From a virus: a stretch of 53,225 nucleotides of DNA. Under the pieces are notes generated by a model. That model did not search any database. It was not told where the DNA came from and was given only the letters and a program-made list of their open reading frames with translations. Shown piece after piece: positions 8,207-16,838 of the stretch (the stretch's first letter is position 1; each line of letters opens with the position of its first letter). The DNA lies in IMG/VR virus record IMGVR_UViG_3300024433_000923, positions 1 to 53,225 of that record. One strand, 5' to 3'. A program made the translations under genes and the position numbers.

Positions 8207-9145
8207 TTAAACCTTTGTAATAGGATGAAAATGCATTCTGGCTTTACCTACCTGTTTTTTAATCTTCCAATACTTACCCCACTCACAGAGACAAAATTCC
8301 ATATCTTGAAGTGTCAATCGTGGACCTTTGAATTTAATGCCAAGATGTTCAAAATGTTCATCTTGTTCATCGGTAAGTTCCGACATTGCATCTGTGTAGG
8401 AAATACATTCCCTATTAGGATATATTGTTTCTATTCCAAATTCGCATCCTGGTCCTGGATTAGCAAAAGTATCACGAACTTTGTCAGGGAATACTCCAGC
8501 ATAGACCATATCTATACAGACTTCGTATGAAGTAAATCCTCCGAATCCATATTGTTTAAGAAAAAATTTAAAGCATCCTTCCCAATCTAAAATTTTTCTA
8601 AACTTTTTAATTTCTTTCCAGATATACTTCCAATTCTTTTTGAGTTTGGTGACGATAGTAATGAAATTAGCAATACGAGACTGCTTAAGATTTGATTGAC
8701 AAGTAATGTGCGCATTTGTAAAGACTCTAAATCCTTTTGATTTGTAGGAATTAAGGCGTTTTTCGTATTTTTCGGGATTAAATTTTTTTCTGAGAGGAAT
8801 TCCACAGGCTTCAAAGGTTTCGATATTGTTGTTAATCCTATAAAAAATGCAAGCCCAAACTTTATCTTGAAGTCTCGGATACTTATCGTTTTCAATAATA
8901 TTTTTAATCATCCACTGACTGCCACGATCAAGAATACGATAAACATTAGTAAATTTATATTTTTCTAATATTGGGTCTTTAGTCCACGGAGGAGGTTTTT
9001 TCTTTATAAATCGACGTATATAAATGTTATGACGTTTATGAAGGAATCTGAAAAACATATCAAGATTTTTCTGACAAACTTCAGGATAATCTTCAGGTTT
9101 TGGAAGAGCAGATAAAGATTTAGAAGATTCTCTTTTTAGAACCAT
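8207..9145 (-). CDS. Thymine-hypermodification protein of the 5-hmdU DNA kinase helical / glutamyl-putrescinyl-thymine pyrophosphorylase family
   Basis: 312 residues. Three blocks match the helical family described in phages with hypermodified thymine: PPPWTKDPILEKYKFTNVYR (51-70), GFGGFTSYEVCIDM followed by FANPGPGCEFGIE (about 201-240), and a late QDMEFCLCEWGKYWK (about 280-295). Family members are found with 5-hydroxymethyl-dU DNA kinases or as the enzymes that replace the activated pyrophosphate group on thymine with an amine. No P-loop kinase motif is seen here, so the pyrophosphorylase-like (transferase) subgroup is the better fit. It lies inside a glycosyltransferase/sugar operon, so the added group could be a sugar-related moiety; that is inference. 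Recognition of the family is fairly firm, the exact reaction is not. Confidence 0.7.
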   Translation of the reverse strand: MVLKRESSKSLSALPKPEDYPEVCQKNLDMFFRFLHKRHNIYIRRFIKKKPPPWTKDPILEKYKFTNVYRILDRGSQWMIKNIIENDKYPRLQDKVWACIFYRINNNIETFEACGIPLRKKFNPEKYEKRLNSYKSKGFRVFTNAHITCQSNLKQSRIANFITIVTKLKKNWKYIWKEIKKFRKILDWEGCFKFFLKQYGFGGFTSYEVCIDMVYAGVFPDKVRDTFANPGPGCEFGIETIYPNRECISYTDAMSELTDEQDEHFEHLGIKFKGPRLTLQDMEFCLCEWGKYWKIKKQVGKARMHFHPITKV

Positions 9146-10071
9146 TATTCACCCCTTGTAAAACCGTACTGATATTGTTGGAGAATTTTGTCAACTTTGT
9201 CATCTTCTATATCGCAATGCCATTGTTTTTTAAAAGCATTTCTTGACTCATGAAAATGTAATAACAATATACCTTCGACGTTAACCTTTTTACGATAATC
9301 AATTAAACGCTTTTTAAGTGATGGAAGTAAATTTCTAAGAAGCTGAATATGTTTACCTAATTGACAATCAAAATTATATTCGCTGATTTTAAGAGAAATT
9401 CTTATATCACCAAAGAGAATAATGCGCATTAAAAAATCTGTTACTGCATATGTAGGATGTTTAAAATTAAGATTAAACATTCCTATCATATCAAAGACTT
9501 TCTTGTGAACAAGAAAACAATTAAACCCTGAAGCAATTAACATTGATCCTTTCATTACTTGTTCACAAAATATATTAAACCAATTATATTTCCACATAAC
9601 ATCGTATCCACTAATTAAAATCCAGTCTGTATTAGACGCTGTAATAATAGCATTACAAAATTTTGAAAAATTACAATTTTCAAAATCTATATCCGTATCT
9701 ATTATATTTAAATCATGTATTGTTTGAAATGATGACTCTTTATCTAAAAATTTTTCCAATTTTTCTATTTCTTCTTTTTTAAAAAAAGAAAATTCAAAAA
9801 CTTTATTGTTAAGCATTTTATAAAGTTTAATAGGATCAAAATTATTACTAAGAATATTTACATCTGTATTGGAAGGAAGTGTATTAAGAAGAGAAATAAC
9901 TGATAAATAAGTCACTTCTGTTGGCATAAAATAATTCAGAATATTGCAAGTGATTGGTATCATACTATAATTAATATGACAGAGTTGATCATGAAAAATA
10001 TTTAATATTTTTAAATATTTTTTATTATATGAATTTCTTCCAACATTACGAGACGCTAGGGCGTCGCGCAC
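9145..10071 (-). CDS. Divergent GT-A-like glycosyltransferase (uncertain)
   Basis: 308 residues. It has a GT2-like rhythm: TYLSVISLLNTLPSNTDVNI near the N-terminus, NTDWILISGYDVMW at the point where GT-A enzymes carry their DXD strand, then IASGFNCFLVHKKVFDMIGMF and a YAVTDFLMRI segment, similar to the acceptor region of GT2 enzymes. A clear DXD is absent (SGYD instead), so activity is uncertain. The longest frame starts at a GTG that lies inside the hairpin at 10050-10093 and has no clear Shine-Dalgarno, so the true start may be further in. It is the first gene of the minus-strand operon. Confidence 0.45.
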   Translation of the reverse strand: MRDALASRNVGRNSYNKKYLKILNIFHDQLCHINYSMIPITCNILNYFMPTEVTYLSVISLLNTLPSNTDVNILSNNFDPIKLYKMLNNKVFEFSFFKKEEIEKLEKFLDKESSFQTIHDLNIIDTDIDFENCNFSKFCNAIITASNTDWILISGYDVMWKYNWFNIFCEQVMKGSMLIASGFNCFLVHKKVFDMIGMFNLNFKHPTYAVTDFLMRIILFGDIRISLKISEYNFDCQLGKHIQLLRNLLPSLKKRLIDYRKKVNVEGILLLHFHESRNAFKKQWHCDIEDDKVDKILQQYQYGFTRGE

Positions 10072-10093
10072 AGGCGCTTGCCCTAAGCGTCTT
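10050..10093. repeat. GC-rich inverted repeat in the divergent intergenic region
   Basis: GACGCTAGGGC (10052-10062) pairs with GCCCTAAGCGTC (10080-10091) with a single bulged base. Inside it GCGC (10066-10069) can pair with GCGC (10074-10077) around an ACAG loop. The result is a long, strong stem-loop in otherwise AT-rich sequence, between the start of the minus-strand operon and the start of the terminase operon. It has no T-tract, so it is not a standard terminator. It may be a protein-binding site, a structured leader or a replication/packaging element. Confidence 0.6.
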
Positions 10094-10119
10094 AAGGGAG
10101 GAAGCTGGAGATTAGGATC

Positions 10120-11004
10120 ATGGAATTTGAAAAAGCATTAACAAAAGAACAAAAAAGAAAACAAAAATTAGAAAAATTATTAAAAAAATATGGACATCTT
10201 CTTAGTATTCCTGCGGGAGTTTTACCTTTAGAACATAAAGCTCCTTTAGGTGGTGGATTGAAATGTTTTCAGAAAATATATCAGCGCAAAAATGGTAAAA
10301 AAATAAAAAACCTTCCAAAAATCCGCTGTACTAATCCTGCCGTAAAAGGATCATTTTTTTGTAAAAAGCATGGCGGTGGTAATACACATGCAATGGTTCA
10401 TGGGAAAAGAAGAATGTCCTCTATTACCGGAGGATTATACGGAAGAGGAATGCAACAAGATTTTAGTAATCTTCTTGAAGAATTTTTAAATGATCCTAAA
10501 ATGGTAGATCTTAGACCTGAACTTGCCGCATTACGATTAGCTCTATCGGAATATATGAGTGAACTTACTTCTGGAGAACCCAAACAGTCTCCAAAGAGAT
10601 TAATCAAATATATTAAAGATATTACAGAAAGTGAAAATACAAATTATGGAGAAAAATTTGTATTGATAAGAGATTTATGCGCTTCTCAAAGTTTTTTAAC
10701 TGATGGTGATTCTTTAGATAGACTGTATAAGATAATAGAAACTATAAGTAGAGTTGCAGAAAGAATGCATAAAATACAAATGCAAGATAATTATATTTTG
10801 ACTCCTGATGGGTTGAAAGTTTTCTTAAGATCTATAGTTGATTTATTAAAACAAACTATTCCTGATCCAGACATATTGAAAGAAATTCAAGAAAAATTGT
10901 TAGAAATTTCTATGCAGACAAAGGGAAATATACACGATGTTGGTAGAAAAAACGTAAATATAATGAATGAAAAGGAAGATATGGAATTTCAGGAATTTGA
11001 TTAA
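10120..11004 (+). CDS. terS: Probable terminase small subunit with a Cys/His zinc-type motif
   Basis: 294 residues directly upstream of and overlapping the large terminase gene. After a basic N-terminus it has C-x(n)-IRCTNPAVKGSFFCKKHGGG (cysteines near residues 50, 69 and 80 with a HGGG motif), a Cys/His arrangement that could bind zinc, then HAMVHGKRRMSS and a helical region. Similar CxNPAVxGxxFCxxHGGG proteins are found next to terminase large subunits, where they recognise packaging-site DNA. Start: the ATG at 10120 is preceded by GGGAGG and GGAG-containing sequence, though spacing is somewhat long. The call rests mainly on position and the motif. Confidence 0.6.
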   Translation: MEFEKALTKEQKRKQKLEKLLKKYGHLLSIPAGVLPLEHKAPLGGGLKCFQKIYQRKNGKKIKNLPKIRCTNPAVKGSFFCKKHGGGNTHAMVHGKRRMSSITGGLYGRGMQQDFSNLLEEFLNDPKMVDLRPELAALRLALSEYMSELTSGEPKQSPKRLIKYIKDITESENTNYGEKFVLIRDLCASQSFLTDGDSLDRLYKIIETISRVAERMHKIQMQDNYILTPDGLKVFLRSIVDLLKQTIPDPDILKEIQEKLLEISMQTKGNIHDVGRKNVNIMNEKEDMEFQEFD

Positions 11005-12749
11005 TGGCACAAAAACGTAGAAGAATAATCCAACACATAGTTCAAAATCCTTTTGAAGAATTAGCTCTCGGATTATCAGCAGATAAAATTGAAGATGAAA
11101 TATGGGAAGAAAAGCCTGTAAGTATTCAAGAATTTATTGAAGGCGAAGAATATCTTAATTTAAAGTGGAACGGAAGAATTGGTTGTCGTCCTGAGATAAT
11201 GAAAATATTGAAAAAAGTATCTCAAGATCATATACGCGAAGCTGTTCTTTTATTAGGTAAGGGTTCTGGGAAGGATTATTCAGCAGCAATACTACATTGT
11301 TATGGAATTTATAAATGTTTATGTATGAGGAATCCTCAAGGATTTTATGGATTATCTAGAAGATCAAAGATTTATTTTGTTAATACCGCAAGAAATGACC
11401 AACAGGCAAGGAAAGTTTTCTTTGAAGAGTTTAGAGGAATGGTAGAAGATTGTCCTTGGTTTGAAGGACAATTTTCTGAACCTACAGGCAGTAGTATTTT
11501 TTTTGCAAAACGAATTGAAGCGATTAGTGTAAATAGTCAAGCTTTTGGATGGCTTGGATATAATACCATACAGTGGGTTGGAGATGAATTGGCATTTTTC
11601 TTAGAAAATGATAAAGATGAAGAATCTGATTCTCGTGCAGAAGAATGTTGGGAAGCCGCTTATGGTTCCTGTAGTACGAGATTTGGAAATTATTATAAAA
11701 TGATTGGAATAACAACACCACGTTATGATGATGATTTTGTAATGAAAAAATTTTATGAATTACAAGATAGACCTGATGGCTACGCAATTCAAAAGGCAAC
11801 TTGGGATATTCACCCTGATAGAGAAAAGAAAGATTATTATTGGGCGTTGACTAGAAACTATCGTCGTGCTATGCGTGATTTTGGAGCAGTTCCAAGTGGT
11901 GTTATAGAATCGTTCTGGGCTGATCCTGATTTTGTAGAAAACAATATTTGTCAACAATGTAGGCAATGTCCTGTTTATCAGAATAGAGGAATAGATAGCG
12001 ATATTTATAGTTGTTGGGATTATGATAAGTGTAAAGTAAATGCTTATATGGGAAATGGAAGATGGCGTGAATGGTTTAAACCTGAAGAAGATAAAGAAAT
12101 ATTTATTCATTTTGATTTATCAAAAAATAAAGATAGAGTAGGATTTTCAGTAGGGTACGTAAATGATTATATTCAAGTCGAATTAGATTTACATGTAATG
12201 AAAGAAAAAGCAGAAAAAGAAAAAGTGGAATTAAAAACTCTTGATGACGATGATCGTTTCGAAGAAAAACCAATGATAAAAATCTGTGCCATTGGTACAA
12301 TTTCTCCTGCAAGTAAAAGAGACTCAAGACTTACAAAAAATGGTGAAATTTATTATACTGGTATTTTAAAGCATATTATTGTAACTCTAATAGATAAAGG
12401 ATTTGAGATAGGCACTATTTCTTTCGATCAATTCCAAAGTCACATGTTGAAACAATCTTTAGAAGATATGGGAATAGATGTAGAATTGATTTCTTTGGAT
12501 AGGAATGATACTTTACCAGTGCAGGCTAAATTAGCCCTAACAGAGAATAGAGTTGAATATCCTTATTCTAAACTTTTATGTGATGAAGCAAGACATTTAA
12601 AGTATATTAAAGGTAAGAAAGTGGATCACGCGAAGAAAAAGTCAAAGGACGTATGGGATGGATTTGCTGGCACTATAGCAGATTGTGAAAATTATTCCGG
12701 AGGAAGTAAAACATTTGCTTTTGAGGATGATGAAGAAGACGATGATTAA
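11004..12749 (+). CDS. terL: Terminase large subunit (packaging ATPase/nuclease)
   Basis: 581 residues with both terminase domains. The ATPase has Walker A LLGKGSGKDYS (84-94) and Walker B IQWVGDELAFF (189-199), with the coupling segment MIGITTPRYDDD further on. The nuclease opens with IFIHFDLSKNKDRVGF (about 366-381), the first RNase-H-like catalytic Asp, and continues with ISFDQFQSHMLKQSLEDMG. A cysteine-rich insert CQQCRQCPVYQ (about 318-328), with further cysteines near 341-348, lies between the domains and may bind a metal. It translocates DNA into the prohead through the portal. Start overlaps the small subunit stop (TTAATGG). Confidence 0.92.
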   Translation: MAQKRRRIIQHIVQNPFEELALGLSADKIEDEIWEEKPVSIQEFIEGEEYLNLKWNGRIGCRPEIMKILKKVSQDHIREAVLLLGKGSGKDYSAAILHCYGIYKCLCMRNPQGFYGLSRRSKIYFVNTARNDQQARKVFFEEFRGMVEDCPWFEGQFSEPTGSSIFFAKRIEAISVNSQAFGWLGYNTIQWVGDELAFFLENDKDEESDSRAEECWEAAYGSCSTRFGNYYKMIGITTPRYDDDFVMKKFYELQDRPDGYAIQKATWDIHPDREKKDYYWALTRNYRRAMRDFGAVPSGVIESFWADPDFVENNICQQCRQCPVYQNRGIDSDIYSCWDYDKCKVNAYMGNGRWREWFKPEEDKEIFIHFDLSKNKDRVGFSVGYVNDYIQVELDLHVMKEKAEKEKVELKTLDDDDRFEEKPMIKICAIGTISPASKRDSRLTKNGEIYYTGILKHIIVTLIDKGFEIGTISFDQFQSHMLKQSLEDMGIDVELISLDRNDTLPVQAKLALTENRVEYPYSKLLCDEARHLKYIKGKKVDHAKKKSKDVWDGFAGTIADCENYSGGSKTFAFEDDEEDDD

Positions 12750-14469
12750 AAGAACAATTCCTGAAATTAAAACCAGCAATATCGAGATGCGCACAAAAGA
12801 AGCTTCTGGCTTCATAGAAGATATTATATTTGGAGATATTTTAACTTCTGCTTTTGAAAGAATATCGGATCAGGATGCGTTCGATTTATATAAATCAAAC
12901 GAATGGGTTGGAAATACTGTAAATAGAATTGTAAGAGATTGTGTTAAAAATGAACCTGTTGTTGTTCCAATTAGAAAAACTAATAAAGTTTCTAAACGTC
13001 AAGAAGGAAGGATTAGAAAAGTCCAAGATTTTCTTTGGAATCCTAATAAGGGTAAAGAAAGTTTTAAAGAAATAAGAGAAAAACTTATACGGGATGAATT
13101 AATATATGGACGTGGAGGAATAGAAAAAGTAGTTGATAAAGATTCTAGAAAATTATTAGAAATTTATTCGGTATCTGGTAAAGACATTAGAGTAATGGCG
13201 GATAAAAAAGGAAATCTTCCTCCTACAAAAACTTATAGACTTACAAAACATCCTTTTAGTAATTCTAAAACCGATAATGAAAATACTATTTGGTTTGATT
13301 TTGACGAATTAATTTTTGTTGTATTGAATCCAATTAGTAGAAGTTTGTATGGAATTAAGATTTTGGATAATATAGCTTTTGCTGTAGGCGTCGATATTCT
13401 TCGGTCAAACTATAATGGAAATTTCTTTGTTAATGGTGCTGAGGCTTCAGGAATTATTTCTGTTCCTGATTTAAATAAAAGAGCGTTTAGAGCATTTACA
13501 AGTAAGTGGAAAACTGGACATAAAGGTGCTGCTAAATCTCATAGACTTGCATTCACAAATTCTCAAGTCAAATTTGAAAGGATGTCTTTATCAAATCGTG
13601 ATATGGAATTTGGAGAATATGGTAAAGAATTACGTGATAAAATATTTAGTGGATATGGAATGCAACCTGTTGTAATGGGTATAGTTGATTCGACCACAGG
13701 AAAACTTAATTCTAAGGAACAAATTAATCTTTATAAAGAGGGCGGTTTAAGACCTGTTCTTGAAAAGGAAGCTTATTATTATACTTTAGAAATTTTACAT
13801 ATGGGATTTAATATGCGGGATTTAAAAGTTACATTCCCAAGTATTGAATTGGCTGATATCGAAACTCAAACGGGAATTGAAACTCAAAGGCTTACTGCTG
13901 GAACTACATATATTAATGAAGTTAGGGCAAATCACAATGAGCCTCCTGTTGATTGGGGTGATAGACCTGTTGTGCTTCAACCGGGAGGAGGTCAAGTCAA
14001 TCCAGGAGGTACGCTTGTACCTCCTTCTGGAAGTAAAAAACCCCAGAAAGAATTAGATCTATTTATAAAATATTTTGATTCTTTAAAAATTAAGCTTAAT
14101 GCTTTATTTGGAATACTTGATAAAATCAAATTTGAAAAATGCAAGATTGACGAAGTTTCAAAATCACAAAGCATAAAATATAATGGAAAGAACTTTAAAT
14201 TAAAAAGATTTACATTGCCGAGTAAATTTAAAGGATGTGAATTAGATAAAACATTAGATAAAATTATTGATTATAGATTAGTAATTGAAGGAAATTACTA
14301 TGATGATTATATGGAATGTTTGCTTTCTAGAATAAAAAGTGCGATAGTTTCTAATATAATGGATGGAAGTGAGAAAAATATCTTTAACGAGATGGATAGA
14401 ATTAAAAATGATGAGATGAATTATGGTCCGGCTACGGTGATTTTCAATGGCAATAATACCTCAAGCTGA
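12742..14469 (+). CDS. Portal protein
   Basis: About 575 residues from the ATG at 12742, which overlaps the terminase stop by 8 nt; the frame extends to 12685 but that would give a long overlap. Position after terL and before the prohead protease, the length, and internal features (EWVGNTVNRIVRDC early, YGRGGIEKV, LNPISRSLYGIKILDN, FSGYGMQPVVMG) match HK97/SPP1-type portals, the twelve-subunit ring at the capsid vertex. After a Gly/Pro-rich linker (VVLQPGGGQVNPGG) the protein has an unusual helical C-terminal extension of about 150 residues that might contact the scaffold or protease. Confidence 0.85.
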   Translation: MIKRTIPEIKTSNIEMRTKEASGFIEDIIFGDILTSAFERISDQDAFDLYKSNEWVGNTVNRIVRDCVKNEPVVVPIRKTNKVSKRQEGRIRKVQDFLWNPNKGKESFKEIREKLIRDELIYGRGGIEKVVDKDSRKLLEIYSVSGKDIRVMADKKGNLPPTKTYRLTKHPFSNSKTDNENTIWFDFDELIFVVLNPISRSLYGIKILDNIAFAVGVDILRSNYNGNFFVNGAEASGIISVPDLNKRAFRAFTSKWKTGHKGAAKSHRLAFTNSQVKFERMSLSNRDMEFGEYGKELRDKIFSGYGMQPVVMGIVDSTTGKLNSKEQINLYKEGGLRPVLEKEAYYYTLEILHMGFNMRDLKVTFPSIELADIETQTGIETQRLTAGTTYINEVRANHNEPPVDWGDRPVVLQPGGGQVNPGGTLVPPSGSKKPQKELDLFIKYFDSLKIKLNALFGILDKIKFEKCKIDEVSKSQSIKYNGKNFKLKRFTLPSKFKGCELDKTLDKIIDYRLVIEGNYYDDYMECLLSRIKSAIVSNIMDGSEKNIFNEMDRIKNDEMNYGPATVIFNGNNTSS

Positions 14470-15709
14470 TATTATCGAAGAAATCCTGAAGAGTCCAAAA
14501 GCTTTTGAGCGGAATGGTCTTGAAGAGGATTTCTGTATTTATGTAAAAAATATTAAAAAGAAGAAGATAAATAAAAAGAAATTTATTATAGAGGGATTTG
14601 CTGCTACTTCTGATAAAGATCGTGTTAACGACGTTATTACTAATGCTGCATTGAAAGAAGCTAAAAATCATCTTCTTCAAGATGGTGCAAGTACAGTATT
14701 TTATAATCATAATCGGAATAGGCCAATTGGAAAAGTTATTGCAACAGAATTTATTTTTAATAAGGGACTTAAAGTAACAATTTTGATTTCCAAGGCTAAG
14801 GATGTTCGCAGTATAAGAACTAAATTACGTGAAAATGTTTTGAAATCACTGAGCATTGGAGGGCGGTTCAAGAAAGTACGAATTGAACGCGATGAAGAAG
14901 GAAGAGTCATCGCGTACAAGGTACTTAGAATTGAACTTTATGAAGTCTCTGTTGTCGGACTTCCTGCCAACCCCAAAGCCAGAATTACAAGTGTAGAAGG
15001 TAAGCCGTTGAAAGGATGGACTAAAATGTGGAAAAACATTAAGTTCAAAACTTCAGCGACAAACGACAACGGAAGGAGTGATAAAGTGGCTAAGAAAAAG
15101 ACGAAGAAAAAGGATAAGAAAGAAGTTGATAAGGATGTAGACGATAATGATGATGAGCAGGAAGATACGTTTACGAAAGAAGTTGTTTCTGAAATGATTA
15201 AGGAAGCTATTGATCCTATTTCAGAAAGTGTAAAGGAAATTGCTGGTTCAGTTAAGAAATTAGCTGATCTTATTCCTCAAGAAAACAAGAATGACGACGA
15301 TGATGATAACGATAATGAAGACGACGATGATGAGAATGATGAAAAAGACAAGAAGAAAACTAAAAAGAAGGATAAAGACACCAGTGATGCTCCTGAGTGG
15401 GCAAAGGATCTTGCAGAAACTGTCGATAGCATTTCAAAACGGATGAAGAAAATTGAAAATGGTAGCGATAATAAGCGGAAAGGATATACTGGTTCTGATG
15501 ATCCTGATGACAATGAGGATGACGACAATGAGGATGATAAGGATGTACCCAAGAAGAAACTGAGTGAAGACCTGGACGAAGATACCCTTAAGTATCTTGA
15601 CTATATCTATAATAAGGAACCGGGAAAATACACGAAACTAACTGATGAGGAAAAGCAGTTAGCAGATGCTCTTTATGCGGCTGCGATGTTGATCATTAAT
15701 GGCAAATAA
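14447..15709 (+). CDS. Prohead protease fused to an acidic scaffold-like domain
   Basis: 420 residues. Residues about 20-190 resemble the HK97-type prohead serine protease: FIIEGFAATSDKDRVNDV, VFYNHNRNRPIGK with the catalytic His, SLSIGGRFKK with the Ser, and ELYEVSVVGLPANPKARI closing the fold. From residue about 205 the protein changes to a Lys/Asp/Glu-rich low-complexity region with predicted helices, as expected for a delta-domain scaffold. A fused protease-scaffold precedes the capsid gene in many phages and is degraded on maturation. The internal methionine near the junction (15027) could give a separate scaffold product. It overlaps the portal gene by 23 nt. Confidence 0.82.
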   Translation: MAIIPQADIIEEILKSPKAFERNGLEEDFCIYVKNIKKKKINKKKFIIEGFAATSDKDRVNDVITNAALKEAKNHLLQDGASTVFYNHNRNRPIGKVIATEFIFNKGLKVTILISKAKDVRSIRTKLRENVLKSLSIGGRFKKVRIERDEEGRVIAYKVLRIELYEVSVVGLPANPKARITSVEGKPLKGWTKMWKNIKFKTSATNDNGRSDKVAKKKTKKKDKKEVDKDVDDNDDEQEDTFTKEVVSEMIKEAIDPISESVKEIAGSVKKLADLIPQENKNDDDDDNDNEDDDDENDEKDKKKTKKKDKDTSDAPEWAKDLAETVDSISKRMKKIENGSDNKRKGYTGSDDPDDNEDDDNEDDKDVPKKKLSEDLDEDTLKYLDYIYNKEPGKYTKLTDEEKQLADALYAAAMLIINGK

Positions 15710-15739
15710 GAGAAAGAATAAATTTGTTAGGAGGTAAAA

Positions 15740-16738
15740 ATGCGTACAATGTCCCTAATTAGAAAGGCGCTCAGTGTAGGGACTGGCGGAAATATTACCG
15801 ATTATCTTCCTGCTCCAATGGCTAAGAAGATAGTTGATTATATCCGTGAAATCAGTCTTATGCGGCGTCTATTGAAAAGCTTTATTCAGAGATCAAGGAC
15901 TTGGAAGAAAGCTACTAGAGCTACTGGTGGAAGTGCATATCATGTGGGTGACGGAACTGAAGTTACACAAACTAACTTTACGTCTGGTAGTGTGACGTGG
16001 ACTGCCAAGAAGCTGATGGTCTATTTCACTGTGGATGAAGAAGCATTTGAAGACTCTTTGCCTGATTTAATGACACAGGTACTTGATGATGGCGCGGATG
16101 CACTTGCAGAAGCAGAAGAAAATGCTATTTTAAACGGTGACGATGGACATACCGCAACTGCCGCTACTGTTGCTGCTGCTACGGAAACTAACTGGTTCAC
16201 TCAAGATGCCCGTTTAATGTTCGATGGAATTTTCCCGGTAGCTACAAGTGCTAGTGCTTCTGATAATGTTGATGCTGCGAGTGGAACTTTTGATAAAGAA
16301 ATGGTAAATACGGCACTATATAATCTTGGCAAATACGGACGGAATAAAAGTAAACTAATTGGTCTTCTTCCTTCTTCACAAGCATCAAATATCCGTTCTA
16401 ATTCGGATTGGCATAGTGCTGCAACTACTGGCCTTGCTCTTGCTGCATTTATTTCTGGTATGGGATCTGCTGGTGAAGCTGATGGTCTTGTTACTACTAT
16501 TTATGGGATTAGATTTTTTGAAACTCCTCAGGTTTCTTCAGCAAATGAGGATAAGATTGCAATTCTTGATAAATCTAGTCCCGAAGTTGGTGATAGGCGT
16601 AAGATTAAGCTTGCCACTGATAATGTTGTTGAATCTGATCAGCGCAAATTTGTAATGAGTGAACGTATTTCCTTTAACTATAATAATAAGGCTCAATTAA
16701 CGGCGATTGATAATCTTAGTACAACGATTGCTTCTTAA
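15740..16738 (+). CDS. Major capsid protein (HK97 fold)
   Basis: 332 residues, directly after the protease-scaffold gene and with the strongest Shine-Dalgarno in the region (TAGGAGGTAAAA before the ATG). N-terminal helix region, then the E-loop-like stretch GDGTEVTQTNFTSGSVTW, the spine-helix segment DDGADALAEAEENAILNG, and P/A-domain strands ending LSTTIAS. Base composition is slightly richer in GC than neighbouring genes, as often seen in highly expressed capsid genes. It is followed at once by an intrinsic terminator, which marks the end of a transcription unit. Confidence 0.9.
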   Translation: MRTMSLIRKALSVGTGGNITDYLPAPMAKKIVDYIREISLMRRLLKSFIQRSRTWKKATRATGGSAYHVGDGTEVTQTNFTSGSVTWTAKKLMVYFTVDEEAFEDSLPDLMTQVLDDGADALAEAEENAILNGDDGHTATAATVAAATETNWFTQDARLMFDGIFPVATSASASDNVDAASGTFDKEMVNTALYNLGKYGRNKSKLIGLLPSSQASNIRSNSDWHSAATTGLALAAFISGMGSAGEADGLVTTIYGIRFFETPQVSSANEDKIAILDKSSPEVGDRRKIKLATDNVVESDQRKFVMSERISFNYNNKAQLTAIDNLSTTIAS

Positions 16739-16762
16739 TAATAGAATAAGAAACAATTAAAG

Positions 16763-16792
16763 AAAAGGGCGTTTTCGGACGCCCTTTTTTAT
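16763..16792 (+). terminator. Rho-independent terminator after the capsid gene
   Basis: GGGCGT (16767-16772) pairs with ACGCCC (16779-16784) around TTTCGG, with A-rich sequence before and a run of six T after. This is a textbook intrinsic terminator that ends the head-gene transcript before the glycosyltransferase genes. Confidence 0.9.
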
Positions 16793-16838
16793 TTAGTGAT
16801 TTATAATAGACATTTTATTATTATATAAGGAGATTATT

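Noticed and set aside
15277-15552. Antisense serine-rich ORF
   Set aside because: It is the reverse of the acidic low-complexity scaffold region; GAT/GAC/GAA repeats give long Ser/Leu frames on the other strand. No start site or neighbour supports it.
16802-16807. TATAAT upstream of the three-module transferase as a sigma-70 promoter
   Set aside because: The -10-like hexamer is there but no -35 at proper spacing, and AT-rich sequence produces such hexamers by chance. A promoter is expected here after the terminator, but I cannot define it.
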